Shown here one piece after another: positions 25,373-33,300 of a stretch of 64,000 nucleotides of DNA. Each line of letters opens with the position of its first letter. Position 1 is the first letter of the stretch. Made by a program: the position numbers and the translations under genes. Under the pieces are notes generated by a model. That model was given only the letters and a program-made list of their open reading frames with translations. It had not been told where the DNA came from and searched no databases. This DNA comes from Actinomycetes bacterium (GTDB lineage Bacteria; Actinomycetota; Actinomycetes; Mycobacteriales; Mycobacteriaceae), in the NCBI GenBank assembly GCA_023461275.1, contig JAEYMI010000043.1:108316-172315 (forward strand), in the 5' to 3' direction.

Positions 25373-26017
25373 GTGTCTGTGCAATCTCGAGTCGCGTGGC
25401 GTAACGCGCTTGGATCAACCACCCGGCGCGTCGCGTCGGCAACGGCAATCGGTGCGATCGGCATCGCCATCGCCTTCGGCACCACTGGGTGTGGCGCGGG
25501 ACAGATCTCGCAGACCACCAACCAGCTGCCGGCGGTGAACGGTGCGTTCGCCAACGTGGGCAAAATGCAGCTGCGCGACGTGCAGATCATTTACCCCGTC
25601 ACCGACGCCAACAAGCCCAACGCCGAGGTCTTCGGCAACGGCGGACCGTTCGAGCTGTCTTTCGTGATCAACAACCTCGACCAGGTCAGCGGTGATCGTC
25701 TGGTGGGCATCACGGCCGAGAAGGGCACCGTGACGATCGTCGGCAAGACCGACATCAAGCCCGGACAGGCACTGCGCGCGGGCAAGCCCGCCGGTTTGCT
25801 CATCCCGAGCGAGGCCCCGTCGGTCATCGACGAACAACGCATCGAGGCCACCCTGTCCGACGCCGGCAAGACCGTCGCCCCGGGCCTGACCACCAAGCTG
25901 ACCTTCCGGTTCGAGAAGGCCGGCTCGGTCACCGTGAACACCCCGGTCGACGCCGGTTCACGGATGGAGCGCCAGGACGTGCCCCGCGGCGGCGCCGACG
26001 AGCACATCGTCGACTGA
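25373..26017 (+). CDS. lpqE: LpqE-like lipoprotein
   Basis: Surface lipoprotein of unknown function found beside carD in mycobacteria (Rv3584). GTG 25373 is chosen because GGAGG lies 5 bases upstream; it gives 214 residues with signal VSVQSRVAWRNALGS... and lipobox TTGC. The mature part is a single beta-rich domain (MQLRDVQIIYPV, PFELSFVINNLDQVSGDRLVGI, GTVTIVGK, a C-terminal LTFRFEKAGSVTVNTPV) that recalls the PCu(A)C/cupredoxin-like fold, although the Met/His copper ligands of that fold are not evident. Followed by a strong hairpin at 26048-26087. Orthology is inferred from synteny and the signal-plus-domain layout. Confidence 0.85.
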   Translation: MSVQSRVAWRNALGSTTRRVASATAIGAIGIAIAFGTTGCGAGQISQTTNQLPAVNGAFANVGKMQLRDVQIIYPVTDANKPNAEVFGNGGPFELSFVINNLDQVSGDRLVGITAEKGTVTIVGKTDIKPGQALRAGKPAGLLIPSEAPSVIDEQRIEATLSDAGKTVAPGLTTKLTFRFEKAGSVTVNTPVDAGSRMERQDVPRGGADEHIVD

Positions 26018-26047
26018 CCGGTCCGGCACCGACCGAACAATTTCACT

Positions 26048-26087
26048 CGAGCCCGCCCCGACGACGATGATCACCGGGGCGGGCTCG
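26048..26087 (+). terminator. Terminator hairpin after lpqE
   Basis: CGAGCCCGCCCCG (26048-26060) pairs perfectly with CGGGGCGGGCTCG (26075-26087) over a 14-base loop. It is 30 bp beyond the lpqE stop and before radA. No U-tract, as is common in high-GC actinobacteria. Confidence 0.75.
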
Positions 26088-26146
26088 TCTGTGTCCGATC
26101 CTGTCCATATCCGGGACTGTCTGTACCGGGCTCTAGGCTGATCGTC

Positions 26147-27520
26147 GTGGCCAAACCCAGATCCTCCTTCCGCTGCAGCGCGTGCGGGCACTCCGTCGCC
26201 AAGTGGGTCGGTCAGTGTCCGGACTGCGGCGAATGGGGCACCGTCGGCGAATCGGCCACCCCGACTCCGACGGCGGGCACCATGTCGGTCGCCCCGTCGT
26301 CGCCGGCCCGTCCGATCACCGAGATCGACTCGACGGCGTCGGTCGCGATACCCACCGGCATCGGCGAATTCGACCGCGTGCTGGGCGCCGGCGTCGTTCC
26401 GGGTTCGGTGATCCTGCTCGCCGGCGAGCCGGGCGTCGGCAAGTCGACGCTGCTACTCGAGACGGTGAAACACTGGGCACAGAAAGGGCGTCGGGCGCTC
26501 TACATCACCGGCGAGGAATCGGCCGGGCAGGTCCGGATGCGAGCTGAACGCACCGACGCCGTCCACGAGAATGTCTATCTCGCAGCCGAAACCGACCTCG
26601 CGACCATTCTCGGGCAGGTGGATTCGGTGGACCCGACGCTGCTCGTCGTCGACTCGGTGCAGACAGTAGTGGCCGCCGGCGCCGACGGCGTGACCGGTGG
26701 TGTCACCCAGATTCGTTCCGTCACAACCGCTTTGGTGTCACTGGCGAAGAACCGCGGGATCGCGGTGGTGCTGGTCGGGCATGTCACCAAGGATGGTGCG
26801 GTCGCCGGACCCCGGTCGCTTGAGCATCTCGTCGACGTCGTGCTGGCCTTCGAGGGAGACAAGCATTCCTCGCTGCGAATGGTGCGCGGCATCAAGAATC
26901 GGTTCGGGGCGTCGGATGAGGTCGGTTGCTTCGAACAACGCGACGACGGCATCCACGAGGTGCCCGACCCGTCGGGAATGTTTCTGCACCAACGTGATTC
27001 GGATTCGCCGGGTTCGGCCAACACCGTCACGATGGACGGCAAACGTGCGCTGGTCGGCGAGGTGCAGGCGTTGGCCAATCCCACTCAGATGGCCAACCCT
27101 CGTCGCGCGGTGTCTGGACTGGACCAGGCCCGGGTGCTGATGGTGGTCGCGGTGCTGCAGGCGCGGATGGATTTCAAGCTGCACGAGCGGGAGATCTACG
27201 TGGCGACCGTCGGCGGCATGCGGGTCACCGAACCCGCCGTCGACCTGGCCACCGCCCTGGCGATCAGCTCGACGGTGCAGAAGGTGGTCATCCCGCACTC
27301 GACGGTCGCGATCGGTGAGGTCGGTCTGGCCGGCGAGGTCCGGCGGGTGACGTCGGTGGCGCGACGGGTGGCCGAGGCCAAGCGGCTCGGTTTCCGGCAC
27401 GCGATCGTTCCGGCGGGCACCACCGAGAAGCTGCCGTCCGGTATCCGGATCAGTCGCGTCGGCGACCTGGCGTCGGCGATCCGTGTCGCCACGCTCTCGG
27501 TGGTCGACGCCCCGTTCTAA
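26147..27520 (+). CDS. radA: DNA repair protein RadA
   Basis: RecA-like ATPase that helps process recombination intermediates by branch migration. It has 457 residues from a GTG start. Seen in order: a four-Cys zinc finger (CSACGHSVAKWVGQCPDCG, about 10-28), Walker A AGEPGVGKSTLL (about 96), TGEESAGQVRMRAER, Walker B LLVVDSVQTV, the RadA-specific KNRFG motif (about 250) and a C-terminal Lon-protease-like domain (VGLAGEVRRVTSVARRVAEAKRLG, then FRHAIVPAGT). Upstream of disA as in mycobacteria, although here a thioesterase gene sits between on the other strand. Confidence 0.97.
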   Translation: MAKPRSSFRCSACGHSVAKWVGQCPDCGEWGTVGESATPTPTAGTMSVAPSSPARPITEIDSTASVAIPTGIGEFDRVLGAGVVPGSVILLAGEPGVGKSTLLLETVKHWAQKGRRALYITGEESAGQVRMRAERTDAVHENVYLAAETDLATILGQVDSVDPTLLVVDSVQTVVAAGADGVTGGVTQIRSVTTALVSLAKNRGIAVVLVGHVTKDGAVAGPRSLEHLVDVVLAFEGDKHSSLRMVRGIKNRFGASDEVGCFEQRDDGIHEVPDPSGMFLHQRDSDSPGSANTVTMDGKRALVGEVQALANPTQMANPRRAVSGLDQARVLMVVAVLQARMDFKLHEREIYVATVGGMRVTEPAVDLATALAISSTVQKVVIPHSTVAIGEVGLAGEVRRVTSVARRVAEAKRLGFRHAIVPAGTTEKLPSGIRISRVGDLASAIRVATLSVVDAPF

Positions 27521-27533
27521 GGCGCGCCTCGGT

Positions 27534-27606
27534 GGCACAGCCTCGGCAGGAGAGCGTCGTCGCGACGACTAACGATTCGGCACTGCACTGGCACCGAGGC
27601 TGTGCC
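27534..27606. terminator. 73-bp nested inverted repeat between radA and the thioesterase gene
   Basis: Arms GGCACAGCCTCGG (27534-27546) and CCGAGGCTGTGCC (27594-27606) are perfect, and the loop itself holds the 14-bp palindrome GTCGTCGCGACGAC (27557-27570). Position between convergent genes suggests bidirectional termination. Length and arm size closely match the element at 2582-2655, though the sequences differ. Confidence 0.65.
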
Positions 27607-27634
27607 GCGGGAATCCAGTGCTCTCGTGTAGTCA

Positions 27635-27672
27635 CGCCCTGATTCAGGACTTGCGCCCTGATTCAAGACTTG
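27635..27672. repeat. 19-bp tandem duplication over the thioesterase stop codon
   Basis: CGCCCTGATTCAGGACTTG (27635-27653) and CGCCCTGATTCAAGACTTG (27654-27672) differ at one base. The right-hand copy contains the TGA stop of the minus-strand gene. Confidence 0.85.
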
Positions 27673-28208
27673 GGCCGGGAGATCTTCGCCTTGTGCTCGT
27701 CGGAAAGCTGACTCTTCTCGATGTGCTCGGCGTAGTGGTTGCGGACGTCGATGGCGATGAAGATCGCATGCGCGCGGGCGACAACGGCGCCGTCGACGGT
27801 GGCCTGCGCCTCGGTGTAGACCTTGCGCCGCTGACGCCCCAGCGCGGTGGCGTGCAGCTTCAGGGTCGCGCCGACCGGGATCGGTGCCACGAAGTCCACC
27901 TCGAGATGTCCGGTGACCGTCGGCGGTCCGGCGAGCATCGTGGCCAGGCTCATCACGTCGTCGAAGGCCGTGCTCAGCAGGCCGCCGTGAATGATGCCGG
28001 GGCCGCCTTCCATCCACGGCGCCACTTCCAGCGTCGCGGTCGTCTCAAAGCCGTCACCTGCGAGAACTTCCAGTCGCAGACCGCTGGCGTCAGGTCCGCA
28101 GCCGTAGCAGTGCGGGTTGTGGACGCGGGTCGGATTGCCCGGCGCGGCAGCTTTGGGATGGCGGCTCAACGGTTCGAGATCGTCGGGCACGACGAAGGAG
28201 GGTGTCAC
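27663..28208 (-). CDS. PaaI-type hotdog thioesterase
   Basis: Probable acyl-CoA thioesterase of 181 residues. The central hotdog domain carries [22 protein letters not shown], in which the HGG turn and the following Asp/Glu-side helix form the active site of the PaaI/HGG family. The N-terminal [14 protein letters not shown] is the small Cys-containing motif seen in many actinobacterial members. The C-terminus is basic ([12 protein letters not shown]). No partner genes: it is convergent with radA and divergent from disA. Substrate unknown. The start at 28208 is the longest; no internal start fits better. Confidence 0.85.
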   Translation of the reverse strand: MTPSFVVPDDLEPLSRHPKAAAPGNPTRVHNPHCYGCGPDASGLRLEVLAGDGFETTATLEVAPWMEGGPGIIHGGLLSTAFDDVMSLATMLAGPPTVTGHLEVDFVAPIPVGATLKLHATALGRQRRKVYTEAQATVDGAVVARAHAIFIAIDVRNHYAEHIEKSQLSDEHKAKISRPKS

Positions 28209-28306
28209 GCACCGATACCCTAGTCGCTGTACCCATGTTGTCGCGGCACGCGATGGGAGTCGCGGTCATCCGGCGCGGCCACATGGCGAGCACGAAGGGA
28301 AAGTTG

Positions 28307-29389
28307 ATGTCCGAGATCTCGCGATCAGACCTCATGCGCGAGACCATCGCACGGGTGGCCCCGGGCACCGGGCTACGCGACGGACTCGAACGCATCCTGC
28401 GGGGTGGTACCGGAGCGCTGATCGTGATCGGCCACGACTCCGACGTCGAGAAGCTCTGCGACGGCGGATTCCACCTCGACGTCGAGTTCGCTCCCACCCG
28501 CCTGCGTGAGCTGGCCAAGATGGACGGCGCTGTGGTGATCTCCACCGACGGCAAACGCATCGTCCGCGCCAACGTGCAGCTCGTGCCGGACCCGTCGATC
28601 CCCACCGAGGAATCCGGTACCCGACATCGCGCCGCGGAACGCACCGCGATCCAGACCGGGCACCCGGTGATCTCGGTCAGTGCGTCGATGTCGATCGTCA
28701 GCGTCTACGTCGACGGTGTGCGGCGCGTGGTGGAGAGCCCCGATCCGATCCTGTCTCGCGCCAACGTCGCGCTGTCGACGCTGGAGCGCTACAAGACGCG
28801 ACTCGACGAGGTGATCGCGTCGCTGGGCCGGGCCGAGATCGAGGACTACGTGCTACTGCGCGACGCGATGGCCACCGCGCAGCGGATGGAGATGGTGCGC
28901 CGGGTGTCGGCCGAGATCGACGAGTACGTCCTCGAGCTGGGCGTCAACGGCCGGCAGGTGGCGCTGCAACTCGAAGAGCTCATCAGCGACAACGACACCA
29001 TGCGTGAACTGCTGGTCCGCGACTACTACGCCAGCCCGGAACCGGCCACCACCGAAGAAGTACGCCAAGCGCTGGAGAGCATCGAGAATCTCAGCGACGC
29101 AGACCTTCTCGACCTCACCCTGCTGGCGGGTGCGTTCGGCTACCCGACCACGATCGAGGCCCAGGACACCGCGATGAGCCCGCGCGGCTACCGCCTGCTG
29201 GCGCGCATCTCCCGGCTACAGTTCGCTCACGTCGACCGGCTGGTCCGCAATTTCTCCACCCTGCAGGAACTGCTGGCGTGCTCGGCGTCGGACCTGCAGG
29301 CGGTGGAGGGCATCGGCAGCATCTGGGCCCGCCACATCCGCGAGGGCCTGTCCCGACTGGCCGAGAGCAGCATCGAACGGTTCGACTGA
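28307..29389 (+). CDS. disA: Diadenylate cyclase / DNA integrity scanning protein DisA
   Basis: Makes c-di-AMP from two ATP and couples this to DNA structure. ATG 28307 is chosen because AAGGGA lies 6 bases upstream and because the resulting 360 residues match mycobacterial DisA (about 358). The DAC domain shows [11 protein letters not shown] (34-44), the catalytic DGA (73-75) and RHR (106-108). A helical linker follows and the C-terminal helix-hairpin-helix DNA-binding domain includes [27 protein letters not shown]. Downstream of radA, as in other actinobacteria. I see no c-di-AMP phosphodiesterase or ydaO riboswitch in the window. Confidence 0.97.
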   Translation: MSEISRSDLMRETIARVAPGTGLRDGLERILRGGTGALIVIGHDSDVEKLCDGGFHLDVEFAPTRLRELAKMDGAVVISTDGKRIVRANVQLVPDPSIPTEESGTRHRAAERTAIQTGHPVISVSASMSIVSVYVDGVRRVVESPDPILSRANVALSTLERYKTRLDEVIASLGRAEIEDYVLLRDAMATAQRMEMVRRVSAEIDEYVLELGVNGRQVALQLEELISDNDTMRELLVRDYYASPEPATTEEVRQALESIENLSDADLLDLTLLAGAFGYPTTIEAQDTAMSPRGYRLLARISRLQFAHVDRLVRNFSTLQELLACSASDLQAVEGIGSIWARHIREGLSRLAESSIERFD

Positions 29390-29423
29390 CCCCGACCCGG
29401 CCTCGCCCGACCGCCTCGCTTGC

Positions 29424-29499
29424 GTGGGAAAACCGCCCCACAGCGGGCCACCATTGACCCAGAGTCAACCGCTACCCACACCCGGGCGCATTTCCCACA
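29424..29499. repeat. 76-bp dispersed element, copy C
   Basis: GTGGGAAAACCGCCC (29424-29438) to GGGCGCATTTCCCAC (29485-29499): the clearest copy of the inverted ends. The interior CAGCGGGCCACCA and GTCAACC match copies A and B at 20814-20983. It begins 35 bp after the disA stop. Confidence 0.8.
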
Positions 29500-29601
29500 C
29501 CTCACACCCCATTCACGATGGGAAACCGGCTGCCGAGAAGACCACGCTGAGAAGACCAAAGGCCCGGTTCGGTGGCCGGTTTGACCGATAAACTAATCAG
29601 C

Positions 29602-29700
29602 ATGAGTGAATATGTTGCCCCCGCCTGCGACAACCCCGACTGCACCTGCGGTCCCGACTGCACGTGCGGCTCGGATTGCACCTGCGGCAAAGACAAGTAG
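29602..29700 (+). CDS. Tiny Cys-rich metallothionein-like protein (32 residues)
   Basis: ATG 29602 to TAG 29700 encodes 32 residues with seven Cys in the pattern C-x4-C-x-C-x3-C-x-C-x3-C-x-C: a unit of P/S-D-C-T-C-G repeated three times after an initial CDNPDC. Cys-x-Cys pairs spaced regularly with no other hydrophobic core are the hallmark of metal-thiolate clusters (Zn, Cu or Cd). It has no SD; a TANNNT-type -10 (TAAACT, 29589-29594) sits 7 bases before the ATG, so a leaderless transcript is likely. It lies between disA and a membrane-protein gene and is too short for routine gene calling. It does not resemble mycobacterial MymT beyond the Cys content. Coding status is inferred from the pattern. 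Confidence 0.75.
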   Translation: MSEYVAPACDNPDCTCGPDCTCGSDCTCGKDK

Positions 29701-29749
29701 CCCCAGGCAAACCCGGTCCGGGCCAACGGAACTCGGACACCTGGTCCGG

Positions 29750-30529
29750 TCAGGGCTGCTGAGCAGGCGCCACCACGTTGAAAGTGATCGGCGCCGATTC
29801 CTTCTCGCCGATCTTGCCGATCGCCTGGAATGCACCCACCGGGATCGGCACCCGCGGCTTATCGCATCCCGGGTTGCTGGTGGTTCCCGACCAGGTGATG
29901 GTGTCGCGAACCTGCTGCGCCGGTTTGAGAGTCACATTGTTCACCGTCTGCAGCGGTGAGCAGTCGCGCGCCGACCACAGCGTCCGGGTGCCGTCGAGGG
30001 TCCGGACGACGACGTTCTGCGACGCCTTCCCGACGTCACGGGTGCATTCCGACAGCCCGGCGTTGGTGGTGACGATGGTGAACACCGGCTGGTCGCCGAC
30101 GGTGTAGGTGGGCTTGTCGGTGTAGAGCACCACCGAGATGTTCTGATCGGGACACAGGCCCGACGCCGGCACCGGCGCAGGCGCGGCCTGCCCGTTCGCG
30201 CCGCTCGGTGCGGGCTGACCGTTCGCCGCCTGCCCGTTGGCGCCGCTCGGGGCGGGCACGCCCGACGACTCCGCGTACACCCCGCCGCCTCCGCCGTAGT
30301 TGCCGCCACCGGACACCACACCGCTCGACGGGCTGCTCTCGGTGGCGTAGGCGGCACTCGACGACGGAACCGACGACGACGCGGCAGTTGATGCGGGCTT
30401 CTCGTTCCCGCTGGTCGTCCACACAATCAAACCGATGATCAGACCGACCACCGCGAGGCCACCGACACCGGCGACGATGCGTCGTCGCCAATAGATCTCG
30501 GGAGGCAACGGGCCCTGGGGTTCGATCAC
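29750..30529 (-). CDS. Single-pass membrane protein with exported C-terminal domain (Rv3587c-like)
   Basis: A 259-residue protein with a cytosolic N-terminus (IEPQGPLPPEIYWRRR), one helix (IVAGVGGLAVVGLIIGLIVW, about 17-36), a long Ser/Ala/Gly/Pro-rich linker containing a duplicated APSGANGQAA segment (about 95-118), and a C-terminal beta-rich domain (from about LCPDQNISVVLYTDKP) with three Cys in the extracytoplasmic part. The function is unknown; the same topology and position (between disA and carbonic anhydrase) are found for Rv3587c of M. tuberculosis, where the gene has been listed as essential in some screens as I recall. Not in an operon with its neighbours. Confidence 0.8.
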   Translation of the reverse strand: MIEPQGPLPPEIYWRRRIVAGVGGLAVVGLIIGLIVWTTSGNEKPASTAASSSVPSSSAAYATESSPSSGVVSGGGNYGGGGGVYAESSGVPAPSGANGQAANGQPAPSGANGQAAPAPVPASGLCPDQNISVVLYTDKPTYTVGDQPVFTIVTTNAGLSECTRDVGKASQNVVVRTLDGTRTLWSARDCSPLQTVNNVTLKPAQQVRDTITWSGTTSNPGCDKPRVPIPVGAFQAIGKIGEKESAPITFNVVAPAQQP

Positions 30530-30642
30530 AGACCAACGCTAACGGCCGTCAGGAAGCGACCGGCTGACCACGGGCGGCGTGTCGCGAGAAACGGCCCTGA
30601 CCGGCCACGAGTCTCAAGTCAAGGTTCAGCCCTGCGGCCGGG

Positions 30643-31287
30643 TCAGTGACGCACGACGTCGTCGGAGTCGATGCCCTCGATCTCGCCGAGCACGCTGCGC
30701 ACATGCGCGCGACCCTCGCCGAGCTGGTAGGTGAGCCCGACGATGGCCAGGCGTCCGTCGTCGACCCGCTCGCCGATGATGCGGCTGCGTTCCACGAGTT
30801 GCCGACCGGTCTCGACCACGTGGCGCGCCTCGAACTCGTCGACTCGACTGAGCCCCTCACTGCGACCGGCGAGGATGCTGGGGCTGACTTTTTCGACGAG
30901 CTCGCGGATGTAGCCACCGGGGATCTCGAGCTCGTCGAGGGCGCTGAGGGTGGCTTTGATCGCACCGCAGCTGTCATGCCCGAGGATCGCGATCAGCGGC
31001 ACCTCGAGGACGGCCGCGGCGAACTCCAGGGATCCGATGACCGCCGAATCGAGGACCTGCCCCGCGGTGCGGACGACGAACATGTCGCCGAGCCCCTGAT
31101 CGAAAATGATCTCGGCGGACAGTCGCGAGTCCGAGCAGCCGAAGAGCACCACGTGTGGGTTCTGCCCGTGTGTCAGGCGTTCGCGGTCCTCGATACCCTG
31201 ACTGGGATGTTCAGATACACCAGCGACGAACCGATCGTTACCTTCCTGCAGGATCTTCCAGGCTTCCGTGGGCGTGACTTGGCTCAT
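30643..31287 (-). CDS. canB: Beta-class carbonic anhydrase
   Basis: Reversible hydration of CO2 to bicarbonate. It has 214 residues from ATG 31287; the longest ORF (to 31401) would run deep into mutY. Zinc ligands and active-site dyad are visible: Cys51, Asp53 and Arg55 in LFGCSDSRLS, then His104 and Cys107 in LGHDSCGAIK. The loop DMFVVRTAGQ is family-typical. Corresponds to Rv3588c by position. Its ATG and that of mutY share the same CATG on opposite strands, so the two promoters must reach into each other's coding sequence. Confidence 0.95.
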   Translation of the reverse strand: MSQVTPTEAWKILQEGNDRFVAGVSEHPSQGIEDRERLTHGQNPHVVLFGCSDSRLSAEIIFDQGLGDMFVVRTAGQVLDSAVIGSLEFAAAVLEVPLIAILGHDSCGAIKATLSALDELEIPGGYIRELVEKVSPSILAGRSEGLSRVDEFEARHVVETGRQLVERSRIIGERVDDGRLAIVGLTYQLGEGRAHVRSVLGEIEGIDSDDVVRH

Positions 31288-32182
31288 GCGACCTAGTGTG
31301 CCATCGGCGGCCGTACTCGGCTGGTTCGACGCCAACGAGCGCGATCTGCCGTGGCGGGACCCGGAGTGCTCGGCCTGGCACATCCTGATCAGCGAGATCA
31401 TGTTGCAGCAGACGCCGGTGTCGCGGGTGATCGGCCCGTGGCAGGAGTGGGTGACCCGATGGCCGGTGCCGTCGGCGATGGCCGCCGCCTCCGGCGGAGA
31501 AGTGCTGCGCGCGTGGGGAAAACTGGGCTATCCGCGTCGTGCGATGCGGTTGCACGAGTGCGCCAAAGTGCTCGCCGAGCGGTTCGACGATCGTGTCCCC
31601 GACGATGTGGAGACCATGCTGCGTCTGCCCGGCATCGGCGACTACACCGCGCGGGCGGTGGCGTGCTTCGCGTATCAGCAGCCGGTTCCGGTGGTGGACA
31701 CCAACGTTCGACGGGTCATCGTGCGCGCGGTCCACGGCCGCGAGCAGCCGGGCAATGCGGCCCGCTCGGATCTCGCCGATGCGCAGGCACTGCTCCCCCG
31801 CGACGGCAGCGGGTATTCCCCTGCCGCACCACGCTTTTCGGCAGCACTGATGGAGCTTGGCGCGCTGGTGTGCACGGCCCGTACGCCGCGATGCGAGGTG
31901 TGTCCCATCGAGTCCACCTGCACCTGGGTGCGATTGGGCAAACCCACCCATGCCGGTCCACCACGCAAGGTCCAGAAGTTCGCCGGCACCGACCGCCAGG
32001 TCCGCGGCCTGCTCCTCGACGTCCTGCGCGGGACCGACGGCCCGGTGCGACGCGACCAGCTCGACATCGTCTGGACCTCCGACACCGCGCAACGCGATCG
32101 GTCACTCGACTCGTTACTCGTCGACGGCCTCGTCGAACTCACCTCCGACGGCCGGTATTGCCTTGCCGGCGAGGGAGATTGA
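31286..32182 (+). CDS. mutY: A/G-specific adenine DNA glycosylase MutY
   Basis: Removes adenine mispaired with 8-oxoguanine. It has 298 residues from ATG 31286; GTG 31298 is a possible alternative. Catalytic Glu in ISEIMLQQTPVSRV (about 38), helix-hairpin-helix LPGIGDYTARAVACFA (about 113-128), catalytic Asp in VVDTNVRRVI, and the [4Fe-4S] ligands C-x6-C-x2-C-x5-C in LVCTARTPRCEVCPIESTC. The C-terminal part is short and has a winged-helix look (RRDQLDIVWTS...SLLVDGLVELTSDGRYCL) rather than the full MutT-like domain of E. coli MutY, as in mycobacterial MutY. Divergent from canB. Confidence 0.95.
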   Translation: MRPSVPSAAVLGWFDANERDLPWRDPECSAWHILISEIMLQQTPVSRVIGPWQEWVTRWPVPSAMAAASGGEVLRAWGKLGYPRRAMRLHECAKVLAERFDDRVPDDVETMLRLPGIGDYTARAVACFAYQQPVPVVDTNVRRVIVRAVHGREQPGNAARSDLADAQALLPRDGSGYSPAAPRFSAALMELGALVCTARTPRCEVCPIESTCTWVRLGKPTHAGPPRKVQKFAGTDRQVRGLLLDVLRGTDGPVRRDQLDIVWTSDTAQRDRSLDSLLVDGLVELTSDGRYCLAGEGD

Positions 32183-32246
32183 CGCGAACCACGTCACACG
32201 CAAGAGATCTCGATACGGCGCCTCGCTACGCTCGGTGCCTACTCGA

Positions 32247-32290
32247 TCAGCGAGAGGCACGACACTCAGCGAGAGGCTCAACGATCAGCG
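32247..32290. repeat. 19-bp periodic repeat over the hydrolase stop codon
   Basis: TCAGCGAGAGGC at 32247 and 32266, and TCAGCGGGCCGC at 32285, are spaced by exactly 19 bp. The last contains the TGA stop of the minus-strand hydrolase gene. Confidence 0.75.
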
Positions 32291-33148
32291 GGCCGCCGGC
32301 AGCCCGGACAGAAAGGCTTCGACGGCGCCGCGGAATTCGTCCGGCGCGTCGTCGTGCACCAGGTGGCCGGCGCCGCGCACCCGGTGATAGCGGGCAAAGT
32401 CGTTGATCGAGGCCATCTTTCGCATCTGACCGGCAGGCGTGACGGTGTGCTCGGCCTCGATCAGTAGGGTCGGCACGCGAACTGAGCGCCACTGCGTCCA
32501 GAAGTCGCGCGAACCCCATTCCTCTGCGATCTCGGTCCACGTCGACAGCCGGCCGTGCAGCCGACCGTCGTCGAAGGCCTCGTAGAAGTAGCGCCCGGCG
32601 ACGTCTCCGAACATCGATCGTGCTTCGTCGATCGAGGCGAATCGGTCGGGCCACGTCGAGAACCACGGTGTCCAGGACTGCGTGGTGCGGCCCTGGAAAT
32701 CTGGTGCCATGTCTTCGATCACCAACGCCGACACCAACTCCGGGTAGTCCGCCGCGGCGCACCACGCGTGCAGGCCACCCATCGAATGCCCGATCAGCAC
32801 TGCCGGACCGAGGTCGATCCAGGTGAGAACCTCGGCCAGGTCGGCGACAAATCGTTCGGTGGCGATTTCCCCTGGCCCCGAGGGGGTTTCGACGTCGGCG
32901 CCGGTATGGAAGGCGGCGTCGAAGGTGAACACCCGGCCGTAGCGGCGCAGCCACGGGATTTGTCGACGCCAGGTGCGCCCGCGGCCCATCAGTCCGTGCA
33001 GCAGCACGATGGGGCCGACCCCGTGATAGGGCGCTTCCGGCGGCAGCCCCGCCGGCGGCATCGGACCGCCGTGATCGAGTAGTCCGACGCCCATCGACAC
33101 GTCGGCGACGGTCACATCGACGGGAGGGCGCGCAGGCGTTGCGGTCAC
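32285..33148 (-). CDS. Alpha/beta hydrolase (Rv3591c-like)
   Basis: A 287-residue soluble hydrolase with the oxyanion motif VLLHGLMGRGRTWRRQ (about 47-62), nucleophile elbow LIGHSMGGLHAW (Ser near 120), acidic residue in PTLLIEAEHTVTP and catalytic His in RGAGHLVHDDAPDEF. The cap region is Trp/Arg-rich (WGSRDFWTQWRS). By gene order it corresponds to Rv3591c, of unknown substrate. The start at 33148 is GTG. A 19-bp repeat spans its stop codon and a 21-bp array lies directly upstream. Confidence 0.85.
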   Translation of the reverse strand: MTATPARPPVDVTVADVSMGVGLLDHGGPMPPAGLPPEAPYHGVGPIVLLHGLMGRGRTWRRQIPWLRRYGRVFTFDAAFHTGADVETPSGPGEIATERFVADLAEVLTWIDLGPAVLIGHSMGGLHAWCAAADYPELVSALVIEDMAPDFQGRTTQSWTPWFSTWPDRFASIDEARSMFGDVAGRYFYEAFDDGRLHGRLSTWTEIAEEWGSRDFWTQWRSVRVPTLLIEAEHTVTPAGQMRKMASINDFARYHRVRGAGHLVHDDAPDEFRGAVEAFLSGLPAAR

Positions 33149-33173
33149 CCCGCCAGATTAGTGCAATCCCCCT

Positions 33174-33247
33174 CGCCGACAGCGCCCTCGCGCTCGTCGA
33201 CAGCGCCCCATCACGAACCGACAGCGCCCACGCCCTCGTCGACAGCG
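33174..33247. repeat. Four 21-bp iterons upstream of mhuD
   Basis: CGACAGCGCCC occurs at 33174, 33195, 33216 and 33237, an exact 21-bp period (two DNA helical turns, all sites on one face). Flanking bases vary, so the 11-mer is more conserved than the spacer. The array sits between the divergent hydrolase (start 33148) and mhuD (start 33301). Confidence 0.85.
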
Positions 33248-33300
33248 CCCTTTACCGCTGACCACGCCGTCGGTCTGGGCGACCGCAGTAGGCTGAATCC

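Noticed and set aside
33174..33247. Plasmid-type replication iterons
   Set aside because: Spacing is similar, but there is no rep gene or AT-rich melting region; the setting is a chromosomal housekeeping block.
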